Shown one piece after another: positions 6,590-14,854 of a DNA stretch of 20,910 bases (its first letter is position 1; every line of letters starts with the position of its first letter). The notes below the pieces were generated by a model that was not told the DNA's origin, did not search any database, and saw nothing but the letters and a program-made list of their open reading frames with translations. The position numbers and the translations under genes were made by a program. Location of the stretch: positions 1 to 20,910 of the forward strand of contig JADGRK010000005.1 of assembly GCA_017880985.1 (NCBI GenBank), written 5' to 3'. The stretch is from Rhodoferax sp. Its GTDB lineage: Bacteria > Pseudomonadota > Gammaproteobacteria > Burkholderiales > Burkholderiaceae_C.

Positions 6590-9202
6590 TCAGATGTCGA
6601 TATTGCCAGCGCGAAGTGCGTTGGTTTCAATAAATTCACGGCGTGGCTCGACCTCATCCCCCATCAGCATGGTGAACACGCGGTCGGTTTCAATCGCGTC
6701 GTCGATTTGCACCCGCAGCAGTCGGCGCACGGTCGGGTCCATGGTGGTTTCCCATAGTTGCGCCGGGTTCATCTCGCCCAAGCCTTTGTAGCGCTGACGC
6801 GAGGTGGCATGCTCAGCTTGTGTCAGCAGCCAGGTCATGGCATCGCGGAAGTCAGTTACTTTTTCCTCTTTTTGACGCTCGCCCTCACCCCGCATGACTT
6901 TGGCACCCGGACCGAGCAAACCTTTGAAGGTGTTGGCTGCCTCGGCCAGGGCTGCGTAATCGGCACCATGGACAAAGTCCTGGGTCAGTACGCTGCTCTT
7001 GATGTTGCCATGGTGTCGGCGGCTGATCCGCAGAATTGGCTTGTCGGTGTGGATGTCAAATTCGCCGGCCACTTCGGCATCGGGTAGTTTGGCCTGCAGC
7101 GCAGCAGCAGAGACTTCGGCTTCAGGCACGGTATCAAGATTGAGGGCCACACCATCGGCGACTGCCCGCAGGGCTTCGTCGTCCATGAAGTTGCGCAGGC
7201 GTGCAATGACGGCTTGTGCCAGCTGGTGCTTGCGCGCCAATTCGGCCAGCGTGTCTCCGGACAGCAGTGTGCCATCGTCGCCGCCGGTATGAACCGACGC
7301 ATTCACCAGCGCAACGCGCAACAGAAAGCTGTCGAGCTCCGCGCCGTCTTTCAGGTAGAGCTCTTCCTTGCCAGCCTTTACCTTATACAACGGGGGCTGT
7401 GCAATGTAAATGTGGCCGCGCTCGACCAGTTCAGGCATCTGGCGATAAAAGAAGGTGAGCAGCAAGGTGCAGATGTGGGCGCCGTCCACATCTGCATCGG
7501 TCATGATAATGATGCGGTGGTAGCGTAGTTTGGCAACATCAAAGTCATCACTACCGGTGCTGCCGCCGGCCTTGCCGATACCGGTCCCCAGTGCGGTAAT
7601 GAGCGTCAAGATTTCATTGCTGGTAAGCAGCTTTTCATAACGCGCTTTCTCGACGTTCAATATTTTGCCGCGCAGTGGCAAAATTGCCTGGAATTTGCGA
7701 TCGCGACCCTGCTTGGCGGAGCCTCCGGCAGAGTCACCTTCGACGATGTAGATTTCGCACAGTGCCGGGTCCTTTTCCTGGCAGTCGGCCAACTTGCCGG
7801 GCAGGCCCATACCGTCCAGAACCCCCTTGCGGCGAGTCATGTCGCGTGCCTTGCGTGCCGCCTCGCGCGCGCGCGCGGCCTCGATGATCTTGCCGACGAT
7901 GATCTTGGCATCGTTGGGGCGCTCCTGCAGGTAGTCGTAGAGCAGTTTGCTGACAATATCCTCGACCGGGCCGCGTACTTCGGAGCTCACCAGTTTGTCT
8001 TTGGTCTGGCTGCTGAACTTGGGCTCGGGCACTTTGACTGACAGCACGCAGGTCAAGCCTTCGCGCATGTCGTCGCCAGTGACTTCAACCTTGGCTTTCT
8101 TGGCCAGTTCGTTGTCATCGATGTATTTGTTAATGACGCGCGTCATGCCGGCACGCAGCCCGGTCAGATGAGTACCGCCATCGCGCTGCGGGATGTTGTT
8201 GGTGAAACACAGTACCTGTTCGTTGTAACCGCTATTCCACTGCATGGCGACTTCGACGCCAATGTTGGTGTCCTGGTCGCTTTGGCGGTCGCCCATGGCG
8301 TGAAAGATGTTCGGGTTGAGGATGGTCTTACCCTTGTTGATGAAGTTGACGAAACCGCGCACGCCATCGGCCCCTGAAAAATCATCTTCTTTGCCGGATC
8401 TTTCGTCCTTGAGACGAATGCGCACGCCATTGTTCAAAAAGCTCAACTCGCGCAAACGCTTGGCTAGCACTTCGTAATGAAAGTCATTGTTTTGCTGAAA
8501 GATGTTGGTGTCGGGCAAAAAATGCACCTCGGTGCCGCGTTTTTCGGTCTCGCCAATCACCTTCATGGGCGAAACTTCCACCCCATTCATCACCTCGGTG
8601 ATACGGTTCTGCACAAAGCCCCTGGAGAACTCCAGCACGTGAACCTTGCCGTCACGGCGTACGGTCAGGCGCAGCATCTTTGACAGCGCATTGACGCAGC
8701 TCACGCCGACCCCATGCAGGCCGCCCGAGACCTTGTAGCTGTTCTGGTTGAACTTGCCGCCTGCGTGCAGCTCGGTCAGGGCGATTTCGGCCGCACTGCG
8801 TTTGGGCTCGTGCTTGTCGTCCATCTTGACGCCGGTGGGGATGCCGCGCCCGTTATCTACCACACTGACTGAATTGTCGGTGTGGATCGTGACCAAAATA
8901 TCGTCGCAGTGGCCAGCCAGCGATTCATCAATCGAGTTGTCGACCACCTCAAACACCAGATGGTGCAGTCCGGTGCCGTCCGAGGTGTCGCCGATATACA
9001 TACCGGGGCGTTTGCGTACCGCCTCCAGTCCTTCCAGAATCTGGATTGAGTTCTCGCCATAAGCTTCGCTAGCGCCCGCCTGGTGTGCGTCGATGGTGGG
9101 CTGAAAGTTGGAACTGTCTGAGCTTCCTTCGCCGGTATGCACCGCGTCTGGGTTGCCTTCACTGTCTTGCGGCGTTTGAACTGGCTTGTTTTCTTCGGTC
9201 AT
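6590..9202 (-). CDS. gyrB: DNA gyrase subunit B
   Basis: GyrB supplies the ATPase and part of the DNA-cleavage core of gyrase, which introduces negative supercoils. The GHKL ATPase motifs are clear: EVVDNSIDE with E85 and N89, DNGRGIP from D116, and GGLHGVG at 160-166. The TOPRIM motifs EGDSAGG (488-494) and DADVDG (569-574) and the C-terminal RYKGLGEMNPAQLW follow. Start 9202 (MTEENKPVQ) is chosen, giving 870 residues; the frame extends to 9280 but the extra 26 residues look non-coding and cross the terminator-like hairpin. The N-terminus has about 45 more residues than E. coli GyrB before the VRKRPGMYIG block, acidic and Ser/Gln-rich. It is third in the dnaA-dnaN-gyrB order, all reading away from the origin. 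Confidence 0.98.
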   Translation of the reverse strand: MTEENKPVQTPQDSEGNPDAVHTGEGSSDSSNFQPTIDAHQAGASEAYGENSIQILEGLEAVRKRPGMYIGDTSDGTGLHHLVFEVVDNSIDESLAGHCDDILVTIHTDNSVSVVDNGRGIPTGVKMDDKHEPKRSAAEIALTELHAGGKFNQNSYKVSGGLHGVGVSCVNALSKMLRLTVRRDGKVHVLEFSRGFVQNRITEVMNGVEVSPMKVIGETEKRGTEVHFLPDTNIFQQNNDFHYEVLAKRLRELSFLNNGVRIRLKDERSGKEDDFSGADGVRGFVNFINKGKTILNPNIFHAMGDRQSDQDTNIGVEVAMQWNSGYNEQVLCFTNNIPQRDGGTHLTGLRAGMTRVINKYIDDNELAKKAKVEVTGDDMREGLTCVLSVKVPEPKFSSQTKDKLVSSEVRGPVEDIVSKLLYDYLQERPNDAKIIVGKIIEAARAREAARKARDMTRRKGVLDGMGLPGKLADCQEKDPALCEIYIVEGDSAGGSAKQGRDRKFQAILPLRGKILNVEKARYEKLLTSNEILTLITALGTGIGKAGGSTGSDDFDVAKLRYHRIIIMTDADVDGAHICTLLLTFFYRQMPELVERGHIYIAQPPLYKVKAGKEELYLKDGAELDSFLLRVALVNASVHTGGDDGTLLSGDTLAELARKHQLAQAVIARLRNFMDDEALRAVADGVALNLDTVPEAEVSAAALQAKLPDAEVAGEFDIHTDKPILRISRRHHGNIKSSVLTQDFVHGADYAALAEAANTFKGLLGPGAKVMRGEGERQKEEKVTDFRDAMTWLLTQAEHATSRQRYKGLGEMNPAQLWETTMDPTVRRLLRVQIDDAIETDRVFTMLMGDEVEPRREFIETNALRAGNIDI

Positions 9203-9278
9203 GGCTTTGTTTCCAATTGGTCGGGGACAGAGCTTGCTTGCGCGTAGCTGCGAACTTCCCCGTGATGCATTAATGACC

Positions 9279-9301
9279 AAACCCCCGAGGTCCGGGGGTT
9301 T
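9279..9301 (-). terminator. Hairpin between dnaN and gyrB
   Basis: AAACCCCCG (9279-9287) and CGGGGGTTT (9293-9301) form a perfect 9-bp stem with a 5-base loop, 30 bases after the dnaN stop and 76 bases before the gyrB ATG. The T-run is only the three Ts inside the stem on either strand, so it probably terminates or attenuates part of the dnaN transcript and lets gyrB be set separately. The nearly symmetric stem would look alike on both strands. Confidence 0.6.
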
Positions 9302-9331
9302 GTATCGTGTCGTGTTATCTCTGCTGGTCCA

Positions 9332-10438
9332 TCAAATTCGCATCGGCATCACGACGTACTTAAAAGTGGCATTGTCCGGGATGGTGAACAGCGCTGAGCT
9401 GTTGCCGTCGCTCAGCTCCAATTTGACCATCTCCTGGTTCATATTGGTCAGCGCATCAATCAGATAAGTGACATTGAATCCGATTTCGATGCTGTCACCG
9501 CCGTAGTCAATGTCCAGCTCATCAACTGCCTCTTCCTGTTCGGCGTTGTTGGATGCCACCCGCAGGGTGCCGGGGTCAACATTCAAACGAACCCCTTTGA
9601 ACTTGTCGCTGGTCAGAATGGCGGTGCGCTGTAGCGTCGCGAGCAAGGCGCTACGGCCCAAGGTGATGCAATTCTTGTGGTTTTTTGGAATCACGCGGTT
9701 GTAGTCGGGGAATTTGCCTTCTACCAGTTTGGTCACAAATTCCATTCCGCCAAAGCTGAATTTGGCCTGGTTGTTGGCGAACTGCATTTCTATGGCACCC
9801 TCAGCGTCGGAGAGCAGGCGTTGCAGCTCAATCACGGTTTTGCGCGGCAGGATCACTTCCTGTTTGGGTACTTCTACATCCAGCGTCGCCGATGCAAAGG
9901 CTAACCGGTGGCCGTCGGTGGCCACCAAGCTCAGTTGCCGACCTTCGGCGACGAACAAAATACCGTTCAGGTAGTAACGGATATCGTGCACGGCCATGGC
10001 AAATGACACCTGGCTGAGTAAATCTTTGAGTGTTTTTTGCGGCACGCTGAACACCGGCCCAAAGCTGGCTGCTTCCTGCACCAGCGGAAAGTCCTCGGCC
10101 GCCATGGTCTGTAGTGTGAACTTGCTCTTGCCACCCTTCAGGATCAACTTGGCGGCGCTCGATTCCAGCGACACAGTTTGATCTGCGGGCATGGTGCGCA
10201 GGATATCGATCAACTTGCGCGCCCCCACTGTGGTCGTGAAATCGCCAATGTCGCCGTCCAGTTCGGCGGTGGTGCGAATCTGTATTTCAAGATCGCTGGT
10301 AGTGAGTTGCAAGGACGAGCCCGTTTTGCGGATCAGCACGTTGGCCAGAATGGGCAGCGTGTGTCGGCGTTCAACGATACCGGAGACGGACTGCAAAACC
10401 GATAAAACTTTGTCTTGGGTGGCCTTCAGGACGATCAT
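9332..10438 (-). CDS. dnaN: DNA polymerase III beta subunit (sliding clamp)
   Basis: DnaN forms the ring-shaped dimer that tethers DNA polymerase III to DNA. The protein has 368 residues, close to the usual 366, made of three similar domains of about 120 residues each. It begins MIVLKATQDKVLSVLQSVSGIVERRHTLP and ends in the clamp-typical YVVMPMRI, which forms part of the binding cleft for client proteins. A good AGAGG ribosome site lies just before the ATG. The gene follows dnaA after an 88-base spacer in the same direction, so partial co-transcription with dnaA is likely. Confidence 0.98.
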   Translation of the reverse strand: MIVLKATQDKVLSVLQSVSGIVERRHTLPILANVLIRKTGSSLQLTTSDLEIQIRTTAELDGDIGDFTTTVGARKLIDILRTMPADQTVSLESSAAKLILKGGKSKFTLQTMAAEDFPLVQEAASFGPVFSVPQKTLKDLLSQVSFAMAVHDIRYYLNGILFVAEGRQLSLVATDGHRLAFASATLDVEVPKQEVILPRKTVIELQRLLSDAEGAIEMQFANNQAKFSFGGMEFVTKLVEGKFPDYNRVIPKNHKNCITLGRSALLATLQRTAILTSDKFKGVRLNVDPGTLRVASNNAEQEEAVDELDIDYGGDSIEIGFNVTYLIDALTNMNQEMVKLELSDGNSSALFTIPDNATFKYVVMPMRI

Positions 10439-10526
10439 GTCAACCTCTTATTTAGTATCTTCGATTCAATAACGGAAGAAAGCGCATTTGCTCAACATCG
10501 CCATTTTCCCCTTTTTATGCCTACTT

Positions 10527-11909
10527 TCAGCCTTTGAGCGTCTGTTCCAGCACGTGAAGTTGCTGGTTCAGCTCTGTCATTTGCTGGCGTTCACCACCAA
10601 TCTTGCGTACCGCGTGCAATACGGTCGTGTGGTCGCGCCCACCAAACAATTCGCCAATTTCTGGCAGACTTTTTTGGGTCAATTCCTTGGCCAGGTACAT
10701 GGCAATCTGGCGCGGACGGGCAATGCTGGCGGGTCGCTTCTTGGAATACATATCCGCGATTTTTATTTTGTAGTAGTCGGCGACCGTTTTCTGAATGTTT
10801 TCCACCGAAATCTGGCGGTTCTGGATCGACAGCAGGTCACGCAGGGCTTCTCGTGCCAGCAGAATAGAGATTTCCTTCTGGTTGAAACGGGAATACGCCA
10901 GAATTTTGCGCAAGGCGCCTTCGAGCTCGCGTACGTTGGAGCGTACATTTTTGGCCACGAAAAACGCCACTTCCTCCGGCATGTCAATGCCTTCGACCCG
11001 TGCCTTGTTGATCAGGATGGCGACCCGCATTTCCAGTTCGGGCGGCTCGATCGCCACCGTCAGCCCGGAATCAAAGCGTGACACGAGCCGTTCATGAATA
11101 TCGGCCAGCCCCTTGGGATAGGTGTCACTGGTCATCACGATGTGCGACTTTCTGGCCAGCAGCGCCTCAAATGCATTGAAGAATTCTTCTTGCGTGCGCT
11201 CCTTGTTGGCAAAAAACTGAACGTCATCGATCAGCAGCAGATCAAGTGAGTGATAGCGCTCTTTGAATTCATCAAAAGTCTTGCGTTGATAGGCCTTAAC
11301 AACATCCGACACGAACTGTTCCGCATGAATATAGAGAACTTTGGCCGTCGGTCGCTCAGACAGCAGACGGTTACCCACAGCGTGCATCAAATGGGTTTTG
11401 CCCAAGCCCACGCCACCGTAGATAAATAGCGGGTTGTACAAGTGCCCTGGCATGCCAGCTACGTGCATCGCTGCGGCGCGTGCCATGCGATTGGCGGTAC
11501 CCTCAACCAATGTGTCAAAAGTCAAGCCTGTATTGAGACGACTTTTGAGACTGCCTGGAGCTCGTTCCTCTCCCGATTCAGTTGCATCATCCATCGGGAT
11601 CGGCTCGGCGGACAACTCGGCAGGCCAGCTCTTGTTAATGGTTTCACGCGGAGCGAGTGCCAACTCTATCTTAAAGGCCTGACCGGAAATCTTTTCCAGC
11701 AGACTAGAAATCCGCTTGCTGTATTGAGCCCTGATCCAGTCCAGCTTGAAGCGGTTGGCGACGAAAATGGTAATTTGTGATAAATCATCTGTGATCTGCG
11801 CCGACAGTGGCTTGATCCAGGTGTTGAATTGCTGTTCCGGAAGCTCCTGTGCGAGCTGATCCACGCAGGTCTGCCACAAGCTTTGCCCGGCGTATTGTCC
11901 CTCGGTCAT
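10527..11909 (-). CDS. dnaA: Chromosomal replication initiator protein DnaA
   Basis: DnaA binds 9-mer boxes in oriC and melts the origin in its ATP form. In 460 residues it shows domain I (1 to about 85, LWQTCVDQLAQELPEQQFNTW), a short linker, the AAA+ domain with Walker A GGVGLGKT (165-172), Walker B LLLIDD (224-229), sensor I TSDTYPK (260-266) and box VII RLVSRFDSGL (274-283), then the domain IV DNA-binding helix with GGRDHTTV (423-430). Domain II is short compared with E. coli. The ATG at 11909 sits next to an AT-rich tract and a near-consensus DnaA box at 11925-11933, which suggests autoregulation. It heads the leftward dnaA-dnaN-gyrB set. Confidence 0.99.
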   Translation of the reverse strand: MTEGQYAGQSLWQTCVDQLAQELPEQQFNTWIKPLSAQITDDLSQITIFVANRFKLDWIRAQYSKRISSLLEKISGQAFKIELALAPRETINKSWPAELSAEPIPMDDATESGEERAPGSLKSRLNTGLTFDTLVEGTANRMARAAAMHVAGMPGHLYNPLFIYGGVGLGKTHLMHAVGNRLLSERPTAKVLYIHAEQFVSDVVKAYQRKTFDEFKERYHSLDLLLIDDVQFFANKERTQEEFFNAFEALLARKSHIVMTSDTYPKGLADIHERLVSRFDSGLTVAIEPPELEMRVAILINKARVEGIDMPEEVAFFVAKNVRSNVRELEGALRKILAYSRFNQKEISILLAREALRDLLSIQNRQISVENIQKTVADYYKIKIADMYSKKRPASIARPRQIAMYLAKELTQKSLPEIGELFGGRDHTTVLHAVRKIGGERQQMTELNQQLHVLEQTLKG

Positions 11910-11924
11910 TTATTTATTGATTTC

Positions 11925-11933
11925 TGTGGATAG
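11925..11933 (-). promoter_or_regulatory. DnaA box, one mismatch
   Basis: The minus strand reads CTATCCACA, differing from consensus TTATCCACA only at the first base. It lies 16 bases upstream of the dnaA ATG, at the predicted transcription start of the candidate dnaA promoter, where bound DnaA could repress its own gene. It also borders the AT-rich tract of the presumed origin. Confidence 0.6.
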
Positions 11934-11939
11934 TTGTAA

Positions 11940-11969
11940 ATTGTCGCGTCCCGAATTGTAGTTTATCAA
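11940..11969 (-). promoter_or_regulatory. Candidate dnaA promoter
   Basis: On the minus strand TTGATA (plus 11964-11969) and GACAAT (plus 11940-11945) are separated by 18 bases, a weak sigma-70-like pair. The start would fall near 11933, about 24 bases before the dnaA ATG. A perfect DnaA box lies just upstream and a near-perfect one at the start site, a layout that suits autoregulation. The hexamers are not strong, so confidence is low. Confidence 0.35.
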
Positions 11970-11973
11970 GCCG

Positions 11974-11982
11974 TTATCCACA
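11974..11982 (+). promoter_or_regulatory. DnaA box, perfect consensus
   Basis: TTATCCACA matches the strong DnaA-binding 9-mer exactly. It lies inside the dnaA-rpmH spacer, 65 bases upstream of the dnaA ATG and just beyond the candidate -35 element. Confidence 0.85.
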
Positions 11983-12172
11983 AGCTGAAACTGCGCCGAC
12001 CAGCGCGACCTTGTGGCGCGCCTAAATGGCAGGTTGGGTGAAAATTTGTCGCTTACAAGAAAGTTTGCGATAATCACCGGTTCCCCCTGACATTGTTGGG
12101 TGAGAAAAAGACTGCGGCCCACTCATTTTTGAAAATTTGCGGGCTGTCATTGACGCCTTTAGGATTTCCAAA

Positions 12173-12307
12173 ATGAAACGCACTTACCAACCCTCCAAGA
12201 TTCACCGTGCTCGCACTCACGGTTTCCTGATTCGCATGAAAACCCGTGGCGGCCGCGCTGTGATCAACGCTCGTCGTGCCAAGGGACGCAAGCGTCTGGC
12301 GGTCTGA
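12173..12307 (+). CDS. rpmH: 50S ribosomal protein L34
   Basis: The 44-residue, very basic protein begins MKRTYQPSKIHRARTHGFL and ends RAKGRKRLAV, matching bacterial L34 throughout. L34 is a structural protein of the large ribosomal subunit. AGGA at 12161-12164 is a good ribosome site before the ATG. It is the first rightward gene after the presumed origin and is followed by rnpA after 54 bases, the near-universal rpmH-rnpA pair. Confidence 0.98.
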   Translation: MKRTYQPSKIHRARTHGFLIRMKTRGGRAVINARRAKGRKRLAV

Positions 12308-12361
12308 TTCTGACCATGCGCGTAGTGCTCCTCTGATACGCATGCACGGTGCCACTTTAAA

Positions 12362-12808
12362 TTGCAGCGACTGAGAACGCGGAGTCAGTTTCAGGCCGTG
12401 TTGGCCGGCAATGTGGTGGCGCGCACGCCTCATTTCGCTTGGCATTGCGCTGCTATTGACGCCCTGTCGTTCAGTGCTGACCCGGCCACACGCCGCAGCC
12501 CGTCGGATCAGTTGCTTTTTGTCACCCGGGACGTGTGGCTGGGTGCCATGGTGCCAAAGCGGTGGGCCAAACGAGCGGTTACGCGCAATGCCATCAAACG
12601 CCAGATTTACAGTATGAGCAGTGATTTCGAATCGGTACTTGCGACGGCCGCGCACGTGGTTCGTTTGCGTGCGGGTTTTAACCGGGCCCAATTTGCCAGC
12701 GCCTCGTCTGAGGTGCTCAAGGCTGCCGTTCGTCTGGAGTTGCAGCAATTGTTCGCACGGGCGGCGATGACACCGCGGGCCCCCAATTCACGAGCGGGTG
12801 GCGCGTGA
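12362..12808 (+). CDS. rnpA: Ribonuclease P protein component
   Basis: RnpA is the small basic protein subunit of RNase P, which removes 5' leaders from tRNA precursors together with the catalytic RNA. The protein has 148 residues, with the RNR signature RNAIKR at 75-80 preceded by MVPKRWAKRAV. The start is TTG at 12362: the in-frame stop upstream is at 12323 and no ATG or GTG lies between, while MQRLRTRSQFQAVLAG fits the family's start. A C-terminal tail of about 20 residues (TPRAPNSRAGGA) is probably disordered. Its stop overlaps the GTG start of yidD by four bases, implying translational coupling. Confidence 0.95.
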   Translation: MQRLRTRSQFQAVLAGNVVARTPHFAWHCAAIDALSFSADPATRRSPSDQLLFVTRDVWLGAMVPKRWAKRAVTRNAIKRQIYSMSSDFESVLATAAHVVRLRAGFNRAQFASASSEVLKAAVRLELQQLFARAAMTPRAPNSRAGGA

Positions 12809-13089
12809 TCAAGAGCCTATTGATTGGCTTGGTTAAGGGCTATCGGCTGTTGCTCAGCCCCTGGTTAGGCTCATCATGCCGGTTCGAGCCCACCTGTTCG
12901 GCCTATGCCTTGCAGGCGTTGCAGACGCATGGCGCGGCGGCAGGCAGCTATTTGACGCTGACGCGTCTGGCACGCTGCCATCCCTGGTGTCCGGGCGGAC
13001 ATGATCCGGTACCCGCTCTGAAACCCCGGCTCAAATTGCGCTTGTTCACAAAATTAATTTCCTCGTCCACTCAAAAGAAGTCTTCATGA
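12805..13089 (+). CDS. yidD: Membrane protein insertion efficiency factor YidD
   Basis: YidD is a small amphipathic inner-membrane-associated protein that aids membrane protein insertion by YidC. The 94-residue product has the family signature: CRFEPTCSAYALQAL, then HG (residues 42-43), RLARCHPW and GGHDPVP. The C-terminal 25 residues are basic. The start is GTG, overlapping the rnpA stop (GTGA). The stop overlaps the ATG of yidC by four bases, so rnpA, yidD and yidC are translationally linked. Confidence 0.96.
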   Translation: MIKSLLIGLVKGYRLLLSPWLGSSCRFEPTCSAYALQALQTHGAAAGSYLTLTRLARCHPWCPGGHDPVPALKPRLKLRLFTKLISSSTQKKSS

Positions 13090-14798
13090 ACGATATTCGT
13101 CGCACCATTTTGTGGGTGATTTTTGGCTTTTCGATGGTTTTGCTGTGGGACCAGTGGCAGGTCTATAACGGCCATAAAGCCACCTTTTTTCCAAGTGCGG
13201 CCAAAACGACCGCAGCGGTCAATTTGCCGACGCCGGTGCCCGCTCTGCCAAACTCAGTGCCCGCTATAAATACAGTAGCTGTCAATGCAAATTCAACGGC
13301 GGCTACAGACCAATTGGTCTCCAAGACCGGGGCACCTCCAGTAGTCCATGAGCGCCTGGTGGTGACAACCGATGTTCTCAAGCTCACGTTCGACACTGAG
13401 GGCGGGTCGTTGGTGAAGACCGAGTTTCTCAAGCACATCAGCATGGCCGACAAGACCCACAGTTTTGTTCTGCTCGACGATAGCAAGGACCGTACCTATC
13501 TGGCACAAACTGGGCTGATCGCTGGCTCGACCGGAGGCGCTTTCCCAACGCACAAGACACTCATGACGGTCGTGCCAGGTGAGCGCTCCCTCGGCGAGAG
13601 CAGTAAAGAGCTGGTCGTGCGGTTTGAGTCGCCCGAGCTCGGAGGTGTCAAATTGATCAAAACCTTTACCCTGACCCGCGGCTCTTACGCTGTGGCGGTC
13701 AGGCATGAGGTGCTCAACCTGGGCACGGCCACGGTGTCACCGCAGTTGTACCTGCAACTGGTGCGTGATGGCAATAAACCGCTGGGTGAGTCTTCGTTCT
13801 ATTCCACCTTCACCGGTCCAGCGATTTACACCGAGGCCAAGAAGTACCAGAAAGTCGATTTCAAGGACATTGAAAACAACAAGGTTGATATTGAAAAGGT
13901 AGCGCAAAATGGCTACGTCGCGATGGTGCAGCATTACTTTGCCAGCGCCTGGATATTGGGCGATGGCATCAAGCGCGATCTGTTCATGCGCAAGGTCGAC
14001 ACCAATTTATATGCGGTGGGCATGATCACGCCACTGGAAAATATTGCTCCGGGTACCAGCAAAGCACTGGAAGCAAAATTCTTTGCCGGCCCGCAGGAAG
14101 AAAAAAAGCTGGAGTCACTGGCGCCGGGGCTGGAACTGGTCAAAGACTACGGCTGGCTCACTATCCTGGCCAAGCCGCTCTACTGGTTGCTTGACAAGCT
14201 GGAGAGCTTTATTGGTAACTGGGGTTGGTCCATTGTGGCGCTGGTGCTGCTGCTCAAAGCCGCGTTTTACTGGCTCAATGCCAAGGCCTATGCCAGCATG
14301 GCCAAAATGAAAGCGATCAATCCAAAGATAACGGAAATGCGTGAACGTCTCAAGGACAAGCCCCAACAGATGCAGCAAGAGATGATGCGCATCTATCGCG
14401 AAGAAAAAGTCAATCCGATGGGCGGCTGTTTCCCCATCATGATTCAGATTCCGGTGTTTATTGCTTTGTACTGGGTGTTGCTGGCCAGCGTCGAGATGCG
14501 CAACGCACCCTGGATCTTGTGGATTCACGATCTCTCATCGCCCGACCCGTTCTATATTTTGCCGATCGTGATGACGCTGACCACGGTGCTGCAGACCTCC
14601 CTCAACCCCGCGCCGCCTGACCCGATGCAGGCCAAGATGATGTGGTTCATGCCACTGGCGTTCAGTGTGATGTTCTTCTTCTTCCCGGCGGGCCTGGTGC
14701 TGTACTGGATTACCAATAACGTTCTTTCCATCGCGCAGCAGTGGATCATCAACACCCGGATGGGCGTGCCGCCGCAATTTCATTTGCCCAAGTTTTGA
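13086..14798 (+). CDS. yidC: Membrane protein insertase YidC
   Basis: YidC inserts and folds inner-membrane proteins, alone or with SecYEG. In 570 residues it shows an N-terminal membrane helix (about 7-22), a Pro/Ala/Thr-rich linker, the large periplasmic beta domain (about 85-340), then the conserved five-helix core from about 365. A lysine (K391 in LVLLLKAAFYWL) takes the place of the core arginine of the E. coli protein (inferred). The cytoplasmic hairpin MAKMKAINPKITEMRERL and the segment NPMGGCFPIMIQIPVFIALY are highly conserved. The C-terminus is short. AGAAG precedes the ATG. It is followed by mnmE after 56 bases, the usual order. Confidence 0.98.
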   Translation: MNDIRRTILWVIFGFSMVLLWDQWQVYNGHKATFFPSAAKTTAAVNLPTPVPALPNSVPAINTVAVNANSTAATDQLVSKTGAPPVVHERLVVTTDVLKLTFDTEGGSLVKTEFLKHISMADKTHSFVLLDDSKDRTYLAQTGLIAGSTGGAFPTHKTLMTVVPGERSLGESSKELVVRFESPELGGVKLIKTFTLTRGSYAVAVRHEVLNLGTATVSPQLYLQLVRDGNKPLGESSFYSTFTGPAIYTEAKKYQKVDFKDIENNKVDIEKVAQNGYVAMVQHYFASAWILGDGIKRDLFMRKVDTNLYAVGMITPLENIAPGTSKALEAKFFAGPQEEKKLESLAPGLELVKDYGWLTILAKPLYWLLDKLESFIGNWGWSIVALVLLLKAAFYWLNAKAYASMAKMKAINPKITEMRERLKDKPQQMQQEMMRIYREEKVNPMGGCFPIMIQIPVFIALYWVLLASVEMRNAPWILWIHDLSSPDPFYILPIVMTLTTVLQTSLNPAPPDPMQAKMMWFMPLAFSVMFFFFPAGLVLYWITNNVLSIAQQWIINTRMGVPPQFHLPKF

Positions 14799-14854
14799 AG
14801 CGGGCAATGCGGTTTGCGCTGTTTGTGACTGCTGTTTGAGCACAACGCAATTTC

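Larger units (their letters stand above)
11910..12172. other. oriC: Probable chromosomal replication origin (oriC)
   Basis: The 263-base spacer between dnaA and rpmH is where oriC lies in many bacteria, and gene direction flips exactly here: dnaA-dnaN-gyrB read left, rpmH-rnpA-yidD-yidC-mnmE read right. It contains a perfect DnaA box, a one-mismatch box in the opposite orientation 49 bases away, and an AT-rich tract (11908-11924) beside dnaA that could be the unwinding element. Only two good boxes were found, fewer than in many origins; weaker boxes may help. Position and boxes are seen, function is inferred. Confidence 0.7.

Noticed and set aside
10488..11081. 197-residue open frame antisense to dnaA
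   Set aside because: It is a shadow of the DnaA AAA+ and DNA-binding domains, with no motif of its own.
11371..11379. TTACCCACA, one mismatch to a DnaA box, inside dnaA
   Set aside because: Single one-mismatch 9-mers occur by chance in 20 kb, and this one lies in conserved coding sequence far from the spacer.
12074..12748. 224-residue open frame antisense to rpmH and rnpA
   Set aside because: It covers two certain genes and the origin spacer and shows no domain.
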